DNA of 46,426 bases, taken from contig JAPPLH010000024.1 in NCBI GenBank assembly GCA_028819505.1, positions 1 to 46,426 on the forward strand, given 5' to 3'. Position 1 is the stretch's first letter. Every line of letters begins with the position of its first letter. Shown here piece by piece: positions 40,401 through 46,426 of the stretch. Both the position numbers and the translations under genes were made by a program. The notes beneath the pieces are model-generated. The model had not been told where the DNA came from, searched no databases, and was given only the letters and a program-made list of their open reading frames with translations. This stretch comes from Acidimicrobiaceae bacterium (lineage in GTDB: Bacteria; Actinomycetota; Acidimicrobiia; Acidimicrobiales; Aldehydirespiratoraceae).

Positions 40401-41014
40401 TGGCCCACGAGAAGGAGATGCTCGGCCTGTACATCTCCGACCATCCGCTCAAGGGGATGGAGGCCCGCATCCGCCGCCAGGCCGACTGCACCATCGGCGA
40501 CCTCGCCTCCGGGGAGACCGACAGCGACGACGCCGGCTGGCGGTCGGTCGGCGGGGTGATCACGGGCCTGCAGCGGCGCTGGACCCGCAAGGGCGAGCTG
40601 ATGGCCTCCTTCGCGCTGGAGGACCTCGAGGACAAGATCGAGGTGCTGGTGTTCCCAAAGGCCATGTCCGAGCACGGCCCGAAGCTGGCCGACGACGCGG
40701 TCGTCGTGGTGCGGGGACGGCTCGACACCAAGGAGGACTCGCTCCGGTTCTTCGCCAACGACGTCCACTTGGTGGAACGCGCCGAGGAGGATCTTCCGCT
40801 GCGGGTCAACCTGCCGCCGGAGCACCAGAGCGACCGGCGGCTGCTCCAGCTCAAGTCCGTGCTGTGCGCCCATCCCGGCGACTCTCCGGTGGAGCTCCTG
40901 CTGGGCGGCCGGCGTGTGGCGAGGCTGCCGGAGGACTTCGCCGTGGACACCGCCAACGGCCTGCCGGCCGAGTTGAGGGAACTGCTCGGCGCGGAGGCCA
41001 TCGCCGCCGGCTGA
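37451..41014 (+). CDS. dnaE: DNA polymerase III alpha subunit DnaE
   Basis: The product has 1187 residues from GTG 37451, preceded by AGGAGG at five bases. The N-terminal PHP domain begins [36 protein letters not shown] and NDSHYTHR supply metal ligands. The palm has [15 protein letters not shown] and [16 protein letters not shown] (about 411-426), which holds two catalytic aspartates. [31 protein letters not shown] belongs to the fingers and beta-binding region. An OB fold ([19 protein letters not shown]) lies near 1037 onward. It is the replicative polymerase, DnaE1 type by length. The frame is open upstream to 37349, but the family starts at the GTG. The last residues (LLGAEA) are duplicated in the DNA beyond the stop. 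Confidence 0.97.
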   Translation: [1187 protein letters not shown]

Positions 41015-41087
41015 TCTCTGATGCGCGGCTGATCTCTGATGTGTCTGCCCGAGCGCTCGCGGCGGCGGGACTGCTCGGCGCGGAGGC
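40981..41087. repeat. Direct repeats around the dnaE stop
   Basis: An 18-bp piece of the last dnaE codons (40981-40998) recurs after the gene at 41070-41087 (89-bp period). A 16-bp piece including the stop (41008-41023) recurs at 41026-41041 (18-bp period). The gap to the next gene therefore partly consists of copied dnaE 3' sequence. Confidence 0.9.
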
Positions 41088-41221
41088 TGGTCCGCGGAGG
41101 CGTCTTGTGCCCGGCAGGGCCGCCGCCGGCGCGAAACGGCGCCCGGAAGGTTGCGAAACCGGCCCGCGCCCCTGAGACTTGAAGGCGGACGGTACGGCAA
41201 GCGACAGGGGTGGAAGCCGTC

Positions 41222-41890
41222 ATGGCGATCGCGATCGAGACCAGGGACTGCACAGCGCTGGGGGATTCCGATCTGGCCGAGATGGCCGATCTCTGCACTG
41301 TCTCCTCCAACGCATACGAGGTGGGCTCCCTGTCCAAGCAGGCCGAGGCCTGGGTGCTGGTGACCGAGGCCCGCGACAACGGCAAGCTGCGCGGCTTCTC
41401 GTTCTGCACGCTGGAGCGCATCGGCGGGACGCCCTGTGTTCTCATCGGCGCAGGCCACACCTGCCGCACCACCCGCCGCGCCACAGTCCTGAGAGGCATC
41501 GTCACCGACCAACTCCGCCGGGCCGCCCTGTCGTTCCCCGACGAGGACGTCCTGGTCGGCATGCAGATCAACGATCCGGGCGCCTTCGAGGCCTTCAAGA
41601 ACCTCCACGACGTGGTGCCCCGGTCGGGCCACAAGGCGACCGGCGAGGAGCGGGCATGGGGCCGCCGCCTCGCCAAGCGCTTCGGCATCGGCAGCCTCAG
41701 CTACGAGGACCGCATCTTCACCACCCGCGGCAAGGGCGGCCCGCCGGTGGTGCTCGACCACGCCAGCCTCAAGCCCCAGCAGATCCGAACCGAGACCGCC
41801 GCGCTGCTCGACGGCCTGGTCCGCGATGACGGCGACACGCTGATCGTTCACGGCTGGGTGATGGCCGAGGAGCTCGAGAAGCTCCTGTAG
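41222..41890 (+). CDS. Conserved-looking protein of unknown function
   Basis: The product has about 222 residues from ATG 41222; GTG 41210 would add four. I do not recognise a named domain. The layout (SDLAEMADLCTVSSNAYEVG, then WVLVTEARDNGKLRGFSFCTLERIGGTPCVLIGAG) followed by helices and VLVGMQINDPGAFEAF loosely recalls an acetyltransferase (GNAT) fold, but the acetyl-CoA loop is not clear. A C-terminal part (TLIVHGWVMAEELEKLL) closes the protein. It is soluble, without signal or membrane segments. It lies between dnaE and a nitroreductase gene on the same strand, 37 bp before the latter. Confidence 0.6.
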   Translation: MAIAIETRDCTALGDSDLAEMADLCTVSSNAYEVGSLSKQAEAWVLVTEARDNGKLRGFSFCTLERIGGTPCVLIGAGHTCRTTRRATVLRGIVTDQLRRAALSFPDEDVLVGMQINDPGAFEAFKNLHDVVPRSGHKATGEERAWGRRLAKRFGIGSLSYEDRIFTTRGKGGPPVVLDHASLKPQQIRTETAALLDGLVRDDGDTLIVHGWVMAEELEKLL

Positions 41891-41927
41891 CCACAGGCCG
41901 AGCGCCCGCAGCCGGCGCGGCGGGGCC

Positions 41928-42527
41928 ATGGAGTTCGAGCGGGCGGTCCGGCGGCGCCGGATGGTGCGCTCGTTCTCGCGCGAGCCGGTGGCGCCGGGCG
42001 TGGTCGACGAAGTCTGCGACCTGGCCCGCCGGGCGCCGACCGCAGGCAACACCGCGGGGGTGGAGTTCCTGGTGCTGGAGGGGCGCCACACCGTGGCCTA
42101 CTGGGACGTGACCCTGCCTCCGGCGCGGCGGGACGGCTTCGCCTGGCCCGGGCTGCTGGCCGCGCCGGTGCTGATTGTGGCGTGGGTCGATCCGGGCGCG
42201 TACGTGAGCCGGTACCGCGAGCCCGACAAGGCCCGCACCGGCCTGGGCGCCGGCGAGGAGGCCTGGCCTGTGCCGTACTGGTTCGTGGACGGCGGGGCCG
42301 CGGTCATGACCATGCTGCTGGCCGCGCGGGACCGGGGGCTGGGCGCGGCCTTCTTCGGCATGTTCGACCACGAGGACGCGGTGCGGCGTCGCTTCGGTGT
42401 GCCGCCCGGGCGGCGAGGCGTGGGCACGGTGGCCATCGGCCGCCCGTCCGGCGACGACCGGCCCAGCCAGTCAGCCCGCCGGGGCCGCCCCCCACTCGAC
42501 GAGGTGCTCCACCGGTCCGGTTGGTAG
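41928..42527 (+). CDS. Nitroreductase family flavoprotein
   Basis: The product has 199 residues. The FMN-binding N-terminus reads FERAVRRRRMVRSFSREPV, with the basic RRRR..R.F motif that grips the FMN phosphate. DLARRAPTAGNTAGVEFLVL follows, then GAAVMTMLLAARDRGLGAAFFGMFDHEDAV and VGTVAIGRP, all family markers. Members are NAD(P)H-dependent FMN enzymes acting on nitro compounds, quinones or flavin-like substrates, or deaza-coenzyme dehalogenases; the substrate here is unknown. It is probably cotranscribed with the preceding unknown gene. Confidence 0.85.
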   Translation: MEFERAVRRRRMVRSFSREPVAPGVVDEVCDLARRAPTAGNTAGVEFLVLEGRHTVAYWDVTLPPARRDGFAWPGLLAAPVLIVAWVDPGAYVSRYREPDKARTGLGAGEEAWPVPYWFVDGGAAVMTMLLAARDRGLGAAFFGMFDHEDAVRRRFGVPPGRRGVGTVAIGRPSGDDRPSQSARRGRPPLDEVLHRSGW

Positions 42528-42564
42528 CGGCCCGCGCTGGTGGTGGCGGTACACGCCGGCACGG

Positions 42565-42591
42565 TATGATCTGGTCTGACTAGACTATATT
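42565..42591 (+). promoter_or_regulatory. Promoter and operator of the Phd/VapC pair
   Basis: TATGAT (42565-42570) is a strong -10 hexamer. It is followed by GTCT-GACT-AGAC (42574-42585), a small inverted repeat overlapping a GACTA tandem and an AT-rich TATATT. This fits an autoregulated toxin-antitoxin promoter, where the antitoxin binds just after the -10. The -35 is not clear. Confidence 0.45.
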
Positions 42592-42600
42592 CTGGAATGC

Positions 42601-42626
42601 GGCAAAGAGCGAGGGCAAAGAGCGAG
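42601..42626. repeat. 13-bp tandem duplication in the antitoxin leader
   Basis: GGCAAAGAGCGAG occurs twice without a gap, immediately before the AGGAGG of the antitoxin gene. The frame through it is open, but it is probably untranslated. Confidence 0.9.
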
Positions 42627-42638
42627 GAGGAGCAGCAG

Positions 42639-42881
42639 ATGAGCGAAGCCGTGATCAATGTGTACGAGGCCAAGACCAACCTCTCGAGGTTGCTCGACCG
42701 CGTGGAGCGCGGCGAGGAGATCGTTCTCGGGCGCGCCGGGCGTCCGGTCGCCCGGCTCACCGCCTACCGGCCCCGCCGCACGCCTAGGGTGCCCGGACGG
42801 CTCGAGGGCCAGATCGAGATGGCCCCCGACTTCGCCGACACTCCCGAATGGCTGATCGAGGCCTTCGAGGAGGGCTGGTGA
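42639..42881 (+). CDS. Phd/YefM-type antitoxin
   Basis: The product has 80 residues from ATG 42639, which has AGGAGG eight bases upstream; an in-frame start at 42597 would add 14 residues of repeat-coded leader. VINVYEAKTNLSRLLDRVERGEEIVLGRAGRPVARL is the Phd DNA-binding fold. The C-terminal tail (GRLEGQIEMAPDFADTPEWLIEAFEEGW) is the toxin-wrapping part, ending in the amphipathic helix seen in antitoxins of PIN toxins. It neutralises the toxin and represses its own promoter. Its stop overlaps the toxin start by 4 bp. Confidence 0.92.
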   Translation: MSEAVINVYEAKTNLSRLLDRVERGEEIVLGRAGRPVARLTAYRPRRTPRVPGRLEGQIEMAPDFADTPEWLIEAFEEGW

Positions 42882-43249
42882 ACCTGCTCATCGACACCTG
42901 CACGCTGCTCTGGTGGGCAAACAAGGATCGACTGTCGCCGGCGGTGTCGCAGGCCGTAGCGGACCCCGACAACCGCGTGTGGGTCAGCGCCGCGAGCGTG
43001 TGGGAGATCGGCATCAAGCAGTCGCTCGGAAGGCTCACGGTTCGCGGCGACCTCGACGCCGTCCTCGAAGAGGACTTCGAGCACCTGCCGATCACCTTCG
43101 CCCATGCCCGCCGCGCCGCCCAGTTGCCCCTCCATCACCGCGATCCGTTCGGTCGGATGCTCATCGCCCAGGCGCAGGCGCAGGATCTCACTCTCGCCAG
43201 CCGCGACCGCCGCATCAGCAGCTACGACGTCGCGCTGCTGGTGTCTTGA
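42878..43249 (+). CDS. vapC: VapC-type PIN-domain toxin
   Basis: The product has 123 residues from GTG 42878. All four acidic positions of the PIN nuclease are present: Asp6 in LLIDTCTLLWW, Glu43 in ASVWEIGIK, Asp89 in HHRDPFGRMLIAQA, and Asp110 in ASRDRRI. VapC toxins are Mg2+-dependent RNases, often cutting tRNA or rRNA; the target is unknown. Unlike the VapB-like gene at 6153, this pair is complete and probably active. Relatives of this type are usually paired with Phd-family antitoxins, as here. The stop is followed by a 16-bp tandem duplication. Confidence 0.93.
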   Translation: MNLLIDTCTLLWWANKDRLSPAVSQAVADPDNRVWVSAASVWEIGIKQSLGRLTVRGDLDAVLEEDFEHLPITFAHARRAAQLPLHHRDPFGRMLIAQAQAQDLTLASRDRRISSYDVALLVS

Positions 43250-43255
43250 GTTCAC

Positions 43256-43287
43256 CGCTACGGGCCAAGAGCGCTACGGGCCAAGAG
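43256..43287. repeat. 16-bp exact tandem duplication after the toxin gene
   Basis: CGCTACGGGCCAAGAG occurs twice without a gap six bases after the toxin stop. The 285-bp gap that follows (to 43534) holds no gene I can support; one minus-strand frame across it looks like chance. Confidence 0.9.
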
Positions 43288-43534
43288 AGTGTCCAGGTCC
43301 GGCTTCACGCCACTGTCCCCCGGGTTCGGGCTGTGGAAACCCTCGAGCCCGGACGTCCTCACCCTGGAATGGCGGACCACCACCCCCATGGAAATGCCCG
43401 GCCGCCTGTCGGCACCGTCGAACTGCTGACGTCCGACGATCCTCCGGCCGGGATTGTCGAGTGACTCCGGGGACTGGCCGCGTCCTGGCCGCAGAGGGCC
43501 GGACAGCACGGCTGCGCCGTTAGCCTGCATTGCG

Positions 43535-43933
43535 ATGGCACCGGCACGGGTCCCGCTCGTCGACTACCTGCGTCTTGAGCCGGAACCGCACCTGGTGGCC
43601 CAGGAGTGCATTAGCTGCGGGGCGCGGTTCTTCGACCGGCGCAACGCCTGCGCCCGATGCGGCAGGACCGAGTTCGCGCCGGCTTCGGTCGACGGCTCCG
43701 GGGAGTTGAGGGCGTTCACCATCGTGCACCGGGCCGCGCCGGGCATCCCGGTGCCGTTCGTGTCGGCCATCGTCCGCACCGACGACGGCACCTGGGTGCG
43801 CTCCAACGTGGTGAACTGCGACCCGACGCCCGATGCGGTCAAGCTCGGCATGAGAGTCCAGCTCATTACGCACACGATCGGCGCCGACGACGACGGCACC
43901 GAAGCCGTCGCCTTCGGCTACGAGCCGGTCTGA
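43535..43933 (+). CDS. Zinc-ribbon/OB-fold protein (DUF35), partner of the thiolase
   Basis: The product has 132 residues. A rubredoxin-like zinc ribbon has Cys25, Cys28, Cys39 and Cys42 (CISCG..FFDRRNACARCG). An OB fold follows, with ELRAFTIVHRAAPGIPVPFVSAIV. DUF35 proteins form complexes with non-decarboxylating thiolases or SCP-x-like acyl-CoA enzymes in steroid, fatty-acid or isoprenoid metabolism. The thiolase gene 45 bp downstream supports this. The frame is open upstream to 43454, but ATG 43535 fits the family start. Confidence 0.88.
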   Translation: MAPARVPLVDYLRLEPEPHLVAQECISCGARFFDRRNACARCGRTEFAPASVDGSGELRAFTIVHRAAPGIPVPFVSAIVRTDDGTWVRSNVVNCDPTPDAVKLGMRVQLITHTIGADDDGTEAVAFGYEPV

Positions 43934-43978
43934 GCCACACCCGACACCGTCGCACCGATATCAGGGAGGAACCACGAC

Positions 43979-45193
43979 ATGGCAGCCCAGATCTCTCCGG
44001 ACAGCGTGTGGGTGCTGGGCGCCCACATGACCCGCTTCGCCCGCTACCCGGACCGCGACCTGATCGACCTGGCCTCCGAGAGCGCCATGGCCGCGCTGGC
44101 CGACGGCGAGGTCACGGTGGGCGACATCGACGTGCTGGCCTGCGGATCGCTGTTCCAGGCGTCGGGCGCGGTGGGCCAGCGCATCCAGAAGCAGATCGGC
44201 CAGACCGGCGTGCCCGTCTACAACGTGGCCAACGCCTGCGCCACCGGCGCCACCGCCATCCGCACGGTGATGATGGCCATCAAGGCGGGCGAGGCCCGGA
44301 TCGGGCTGGCCGTGGGCGCCGAGCAGATGGGCAAGATGGGCCTGCTGGGCGGCGCCACCAAGAAGGAGAAGAAGGTCTTCGAGCCGTCCGGGCGCTACGG
44401 CGCGGTGACCGGGGTGGACGGCCATCTCGGCACCGAGACCATGCCCGGGGTGTTCGCCCAGGCCGGCACGGCCTACGCCCACGACCACGGCGGGGTGGGC
44501 TTCGAGCAGTTCGCCAGGGTCGCCTACAAGAACCACCTGCACTCGACGCTGAACCCGCTGGCGCAGTACCAGAAGGAGTTCTCCATGGCGGAGATCATGG
44601 AGTCCCCGATGATGAGCTACCCCAACACGCTGCTGATGTGCTGCCCGACCGGCGACGGCGCCGCCGCGGTGGTGCTGGTGTCGGGGGAGCGGCTGGCGTC
44701 GATGCCGGCCCATGTCCGCAAGCGGGCGGTGAAGGTGTCGGCGTCGGTGTTGACCTCGGACCCCTTCACCGAGGACTGCCAGGTGCAGCCCGACGTCAAC
44801 ACGCTCACCCGCAACGCCGCCGACCAGGCCTACGAGGCTGCCGGGGTCGGGCCGGAGGACCTCGACCTGGTGGAGCTGCACGACTGCTTCGCCACCGCCG
44901 AGTTGATCCACTACGACAACCTCCGGCTGTGCGAGCCGGGCGGCGCCGGGGACTTCATCGACTCGGGCGGACCGTTCCGCGACGGCGCCACGCCGGTGAA
45001 CGTCTCCGGCGGGCTGATCTCCAAGGGCCATCCCATCGGCGCCACCGGCGTGGCCAACGTCTACGAGGTCACTGCCCACCTCCGGGGCGAGGCCGGCGAC
45101 CGCCAGATCGAAGGAGCCACAGTCGGCCTGGCCCACGTAATCGGCCTGGCATCGGCCTGCGGAGTCCACATCCTCGAGAAGGCCGCCGCCTGA
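43979..45193 (+). CDS. Thiolase family protein (acyl-CoA acetyltransferase / SCP-x-like)
   Basis: The product has 404 residues. The nucleophilic cysteine is Cys87 in NVANACATGAT; the second active-site region is ELHDCFATAE (His301, Asp302, Cys303), and the C-terminal histidine is His351 in SKGHPIGATG. Replacement of the NEAFA motif of ordinary thiolases by HDCFA marks the SCP-x/lipid-transfer branch, which works with DUF35 partners on steroid side chains or similar acyl-CoAs. A strong AGGGAGGAA ribosome binding site precedes the ATG. It forms a two-gene unit with the zinc-ribbon protein. Confidence 0.92.
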   Translation: MAAQISPDSVWVLGAHMTRFARYPDRDLIDLASESAMAALADGEVTVGDIDVLACGSLFQASGAVGQRIQKQIGQTGVPVYNVANACATGATAIRTVMMAIKAGEARIGLAVGAEQMGKMGLLGGATKKEKKVFEPSGRYGAVTGVDGHLGTETMPGVFAQAGTAYAHDHGGVGFEQFARVAYKNHLHSTLNPLAQYQKEFSMAEIMESPMMSYPNTLLMCCPTGDGAAAVVLVSGERLASMPAHVRKRAVKVSASVLTSDPFTEDCQVQPDVNTLTRNAADQAYEAAGVGPEDLDLVELHDCFATAELIHYDNLRLCEPGGAGDFIDSGGPFRDGATPVNVSGGLISKGHPIGATGVANVYEVTAHLRGEAGDRQIEGATVGLAHVIGLASACGVHILEKAAA

Positions 45194-45246
45194 CCCATCC
45201 GGCCTGCCCGCAGCCCTGTATCCACTCTTGGCGCAGCCCTGTTTGC

Positions 45247-45293
45247 ATTATCCTAGAAAATCTATCATTCAGAGACAGATATTCAAGGATAAT
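45247..45293. promoter_or_regulatory. AT-rich 47-bp imperfect palindrome before the DUF4143 gene
   Basis: ATTATCCT at 45247 is mirrored by AGGATAAT ending at 45293. About 17 of the outer 20 positions in each arm pair. The base composition is strikingly AT-rich against the rest of the window, and it ends 66 bp before the ATPase start. It may be an operator or promoter carried with the gene. An 11-bp repeat (CGCAGCCCTGT) lies just upstream. Confidence 0.65.
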
Positions 45294-45359
45294 ATGGCGG
45301 AATGGTTGACGACGAGCCGAGCCGCGCCATGATCGGTGGGCCAATATGAGCGGGCCACG

Positions 45360-46426
45360 GTGAACGCATCGACGGTCGCCGGCGACTCCTTCGTGGCGCG
45401 TCCCTCTGAGACTGAAGTACTGCGAACCGCCATTGCACGATCGCCGGTGACCCTCCTGACCGGCCCGCGGCAGGCAGGCAAGTCCACGCTGGCGCGGCGG
45501 GTGGTTGCACCGTCTCCGGCAGCGATGTTCGACCTCGAGGACTACCGAGATTTGGCGCGGCTGGCCGACCCGATGCTCGCGCTGAGCGATCGGGGCGAGA
45601 CGATCGTGATCGACGAGGCGCAGCGGATGCCGGAGTTGTTCCCGTCGCTCAGAGTGCTCGTCGACGAGAACCGCCGTCCGGGTCGCTTCGTGGTGCTGGG
45701 CAGCGCCTCGCCCGAACTGACGGGTCTGGGCGCCGAGTCCCTGGCTGGGCGGGTCGCGAAGATCGAGTTGTCGGGCTTCCGGCTCTCCGATGTGGGTGTC
45801 GAACGCTTCGATGACCTGTGGCAGCGCGGCGGCCTGCCGGAGTCGTTCCTCGCCGCCAGTGAGCAGGCGTCGAACGCATGGCGAGACGACTACATCGCGA
45901 CGTTCCTGGAACGGGACTTGGCCAGTTTCGGGTTCCGCTTCCCGGCCACGACGATGCGGCGATTCTGGACGATGCTCGCCCACTGTCACGGCCAGACTTG
46001 GAACGCGGCCGCGATCGCCCGGTCCATCGACGTCTCAGCGACGACGGTGCGCCGGCTCGTCGATGCGCTCACCGACGCTCTGGTCGTGCGCCAGCTGCCG
46101 CCCTGGTTCGCGAACGTCGCGAAGCGGCAGGTCAAGGCGGCTCGGGTGTACGTCCGCGACTGCGGCTTGCTGCACCGCCTTCTCGGTATCGGCAGCCGGC
46201 TGGACCTTGAGCGTCACCCCAAGCTGGGCGCGAGCTGGGAGGGCATGGTTGTTGAGCAGTTGCTGGCCCGCTTCGGGGAGGCGACGGCGGCGTTCTGGGC
46301 GACTCACAGCGGGGCCGAGATCGACTTGCGCCTCGAGATCGAAGGACGGGTGATCGGGTTCGAGATCAAGCGCACCGACCGGCCCTCGACCACCAAGTCG
46401 ATGCACAGCGCCCTGGCCGACCTCGA
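45360..46426 (+). CDS. AAA ATPase with DUF4143 domain (cut by window end)
   Basis: The open frame starts with GTG 45360 and runs off the window after 355 codons. Walker A is GPRQAGKST with Lys41 and Walker B is [13 protein letters not shown] (Asp85, Glu86). [29 protein letters not shown] follows, the usual end of the ATPase half. [14 protein letters not shown] begins a helical linker (with an Ala in place of Arg at the first position) and the DUF4143 half follows. [22 protein letters not shown] near the end has the acidic and lysine spacing of a restriction-endonuclease-like fold. Function is unknown; such genes are often mobile and occur singly. The AT-rich palindrome upstream fits acquisition. 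Confidence 0.9.
   Translation, partial: MNASTVAGDSFVARPSETEVLRTAIARSPVTLLTGPRQAGKSTLARRVVAPSPAAMFDLEDYRDLARLADPMLALSDRGETIVIDEAQRMPELFPSLRVLVDENRRPGRFVVLGSASPELTGLGAESLAGRVAKIELSGFRLSDVGVERFDDLWQRGGLPESFLAASEQASNAWRDDYIATFLERDLASFGFRFPATTMRRFWTMLAHCHGQTWNAAAIARSIDVSATTVRRLVDALTDALVVRQLPPWFANVAKRQVKAARVYVRDCGLLHRLLGIGSRLDLERHPKLGASWEGMVVEQLLARFGEATAAFWATHSGAEIDLRLEIEGRVIGFEIKRTDRPSTTKSMHSALADL

Noticed and set aside
41222-41890. Firm GNAT acetyltransferase assignment
   Set aside because: The acetyl-CoA binding loop is not clear, so it is left as an unknown protein.
37415-42091. A 1558-residue open frame on the minus strand opposite dnaE
   Set aside because: It mirrors the third-position GC bias of dnaE and neighbours, is low-complexity and spans several real genes.
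43258-43530. Minus-strand frame of 90 codons in the gap after the toxin gene
   Set aside because: It has no recognisable domain, overlaps the tandem duplication, and has no ribosome binding site.
1-46426. tRNA or rRNA genes, insertion sequences, prophage
   Set aside because: I saw no cloverleaf ending in CCA, no rRNA segment, no transposase or integrase, and no phage structural gene in the window.

Overview
The window reads as chromosome from a high-GC Gram-positive bacterium of the Actinomycetota, probably class Acidimicrobiia or a close relative. The reasons are very high GC with strong third-position bias, an mraZ-to-ftsZ division cluster without ftsA, sepF and a DivIVA/Wag31 homologue downstream, a proteasome activator ending in a GTYL-type tail, and many GTG starts with 4-bp ATGA/GTGA overlaps. 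The class assignment is inference; the phylum is well supported.

Layout. (1) 1-3.2 kb is an eroding defence/toxin island: the start of a type III restriction subunit reduced to a remnant, a HipA-like kinase paired with a DUF3037 protein, and an MNT nucleotidyltransferase whose HEPN partner is cut short. (2) 3.2-8.1 kb holds an ECF sigma factor with a membrane protein carrying Asp-box-like repeats, preceded by an ECF-type promoter; an orphan VapB-like antitoxin; an HNH nuclease; and an LplA/BPL-fold ligase. (3) 8.2-29.8 kb is the division and cell-wall cluster: promoter and MraZ boxes, mraZ, rsmH, ftsL-like, ftsI, murE, mraY, murD, ftsW, murG, murC, murB, ftsQ, ftsZ, pgeF, yggS, sepF, yggT, divIVA, a DksA-like gene, lspA and rluD. 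murF is absent. (4) 29.9-35.0 kb is an osmolyte module: a divergent 695-residue protein joining a betaine-type binding domain to a GluR0-like ligand-gated potassium channel, then a BCCT transporter and a separate betaine-type binding protein related to the channel's first domain. (5) 35.1-46.4 kb has an Rrf2 regulator divergent from an alkaline-phosphatase-fold enzyme, the proteasome activator bpa, dnaE, an unknown protein, a nitroreductase, a Phd/VapC pair, a zinc-ribbon DUF35 protein with a thiolase, and an edge-cut DUF4143 ATPase.

Two things stand out beyond ordinary annotation. The first is the OpuAC-GluR0 fusion channel beside its paralogous binding protein and a betaine transporter, which suggests an osmolyte- and/or amino-acid-gated potassium channel. 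The second is a recurrent DNA pattern: short exact direct repeats, four of them with a 34-37 bp unit and a 71-72 bp period, mostly laid across gene stop/start junctions. They create mini-ORFs, decoy starts or in-frame extensions. A long inverted repeat also sits between mraZ and rsmH, in frame with the rsmH reading frame.

All functional calls come from reading translations and motifs; no database search was run.
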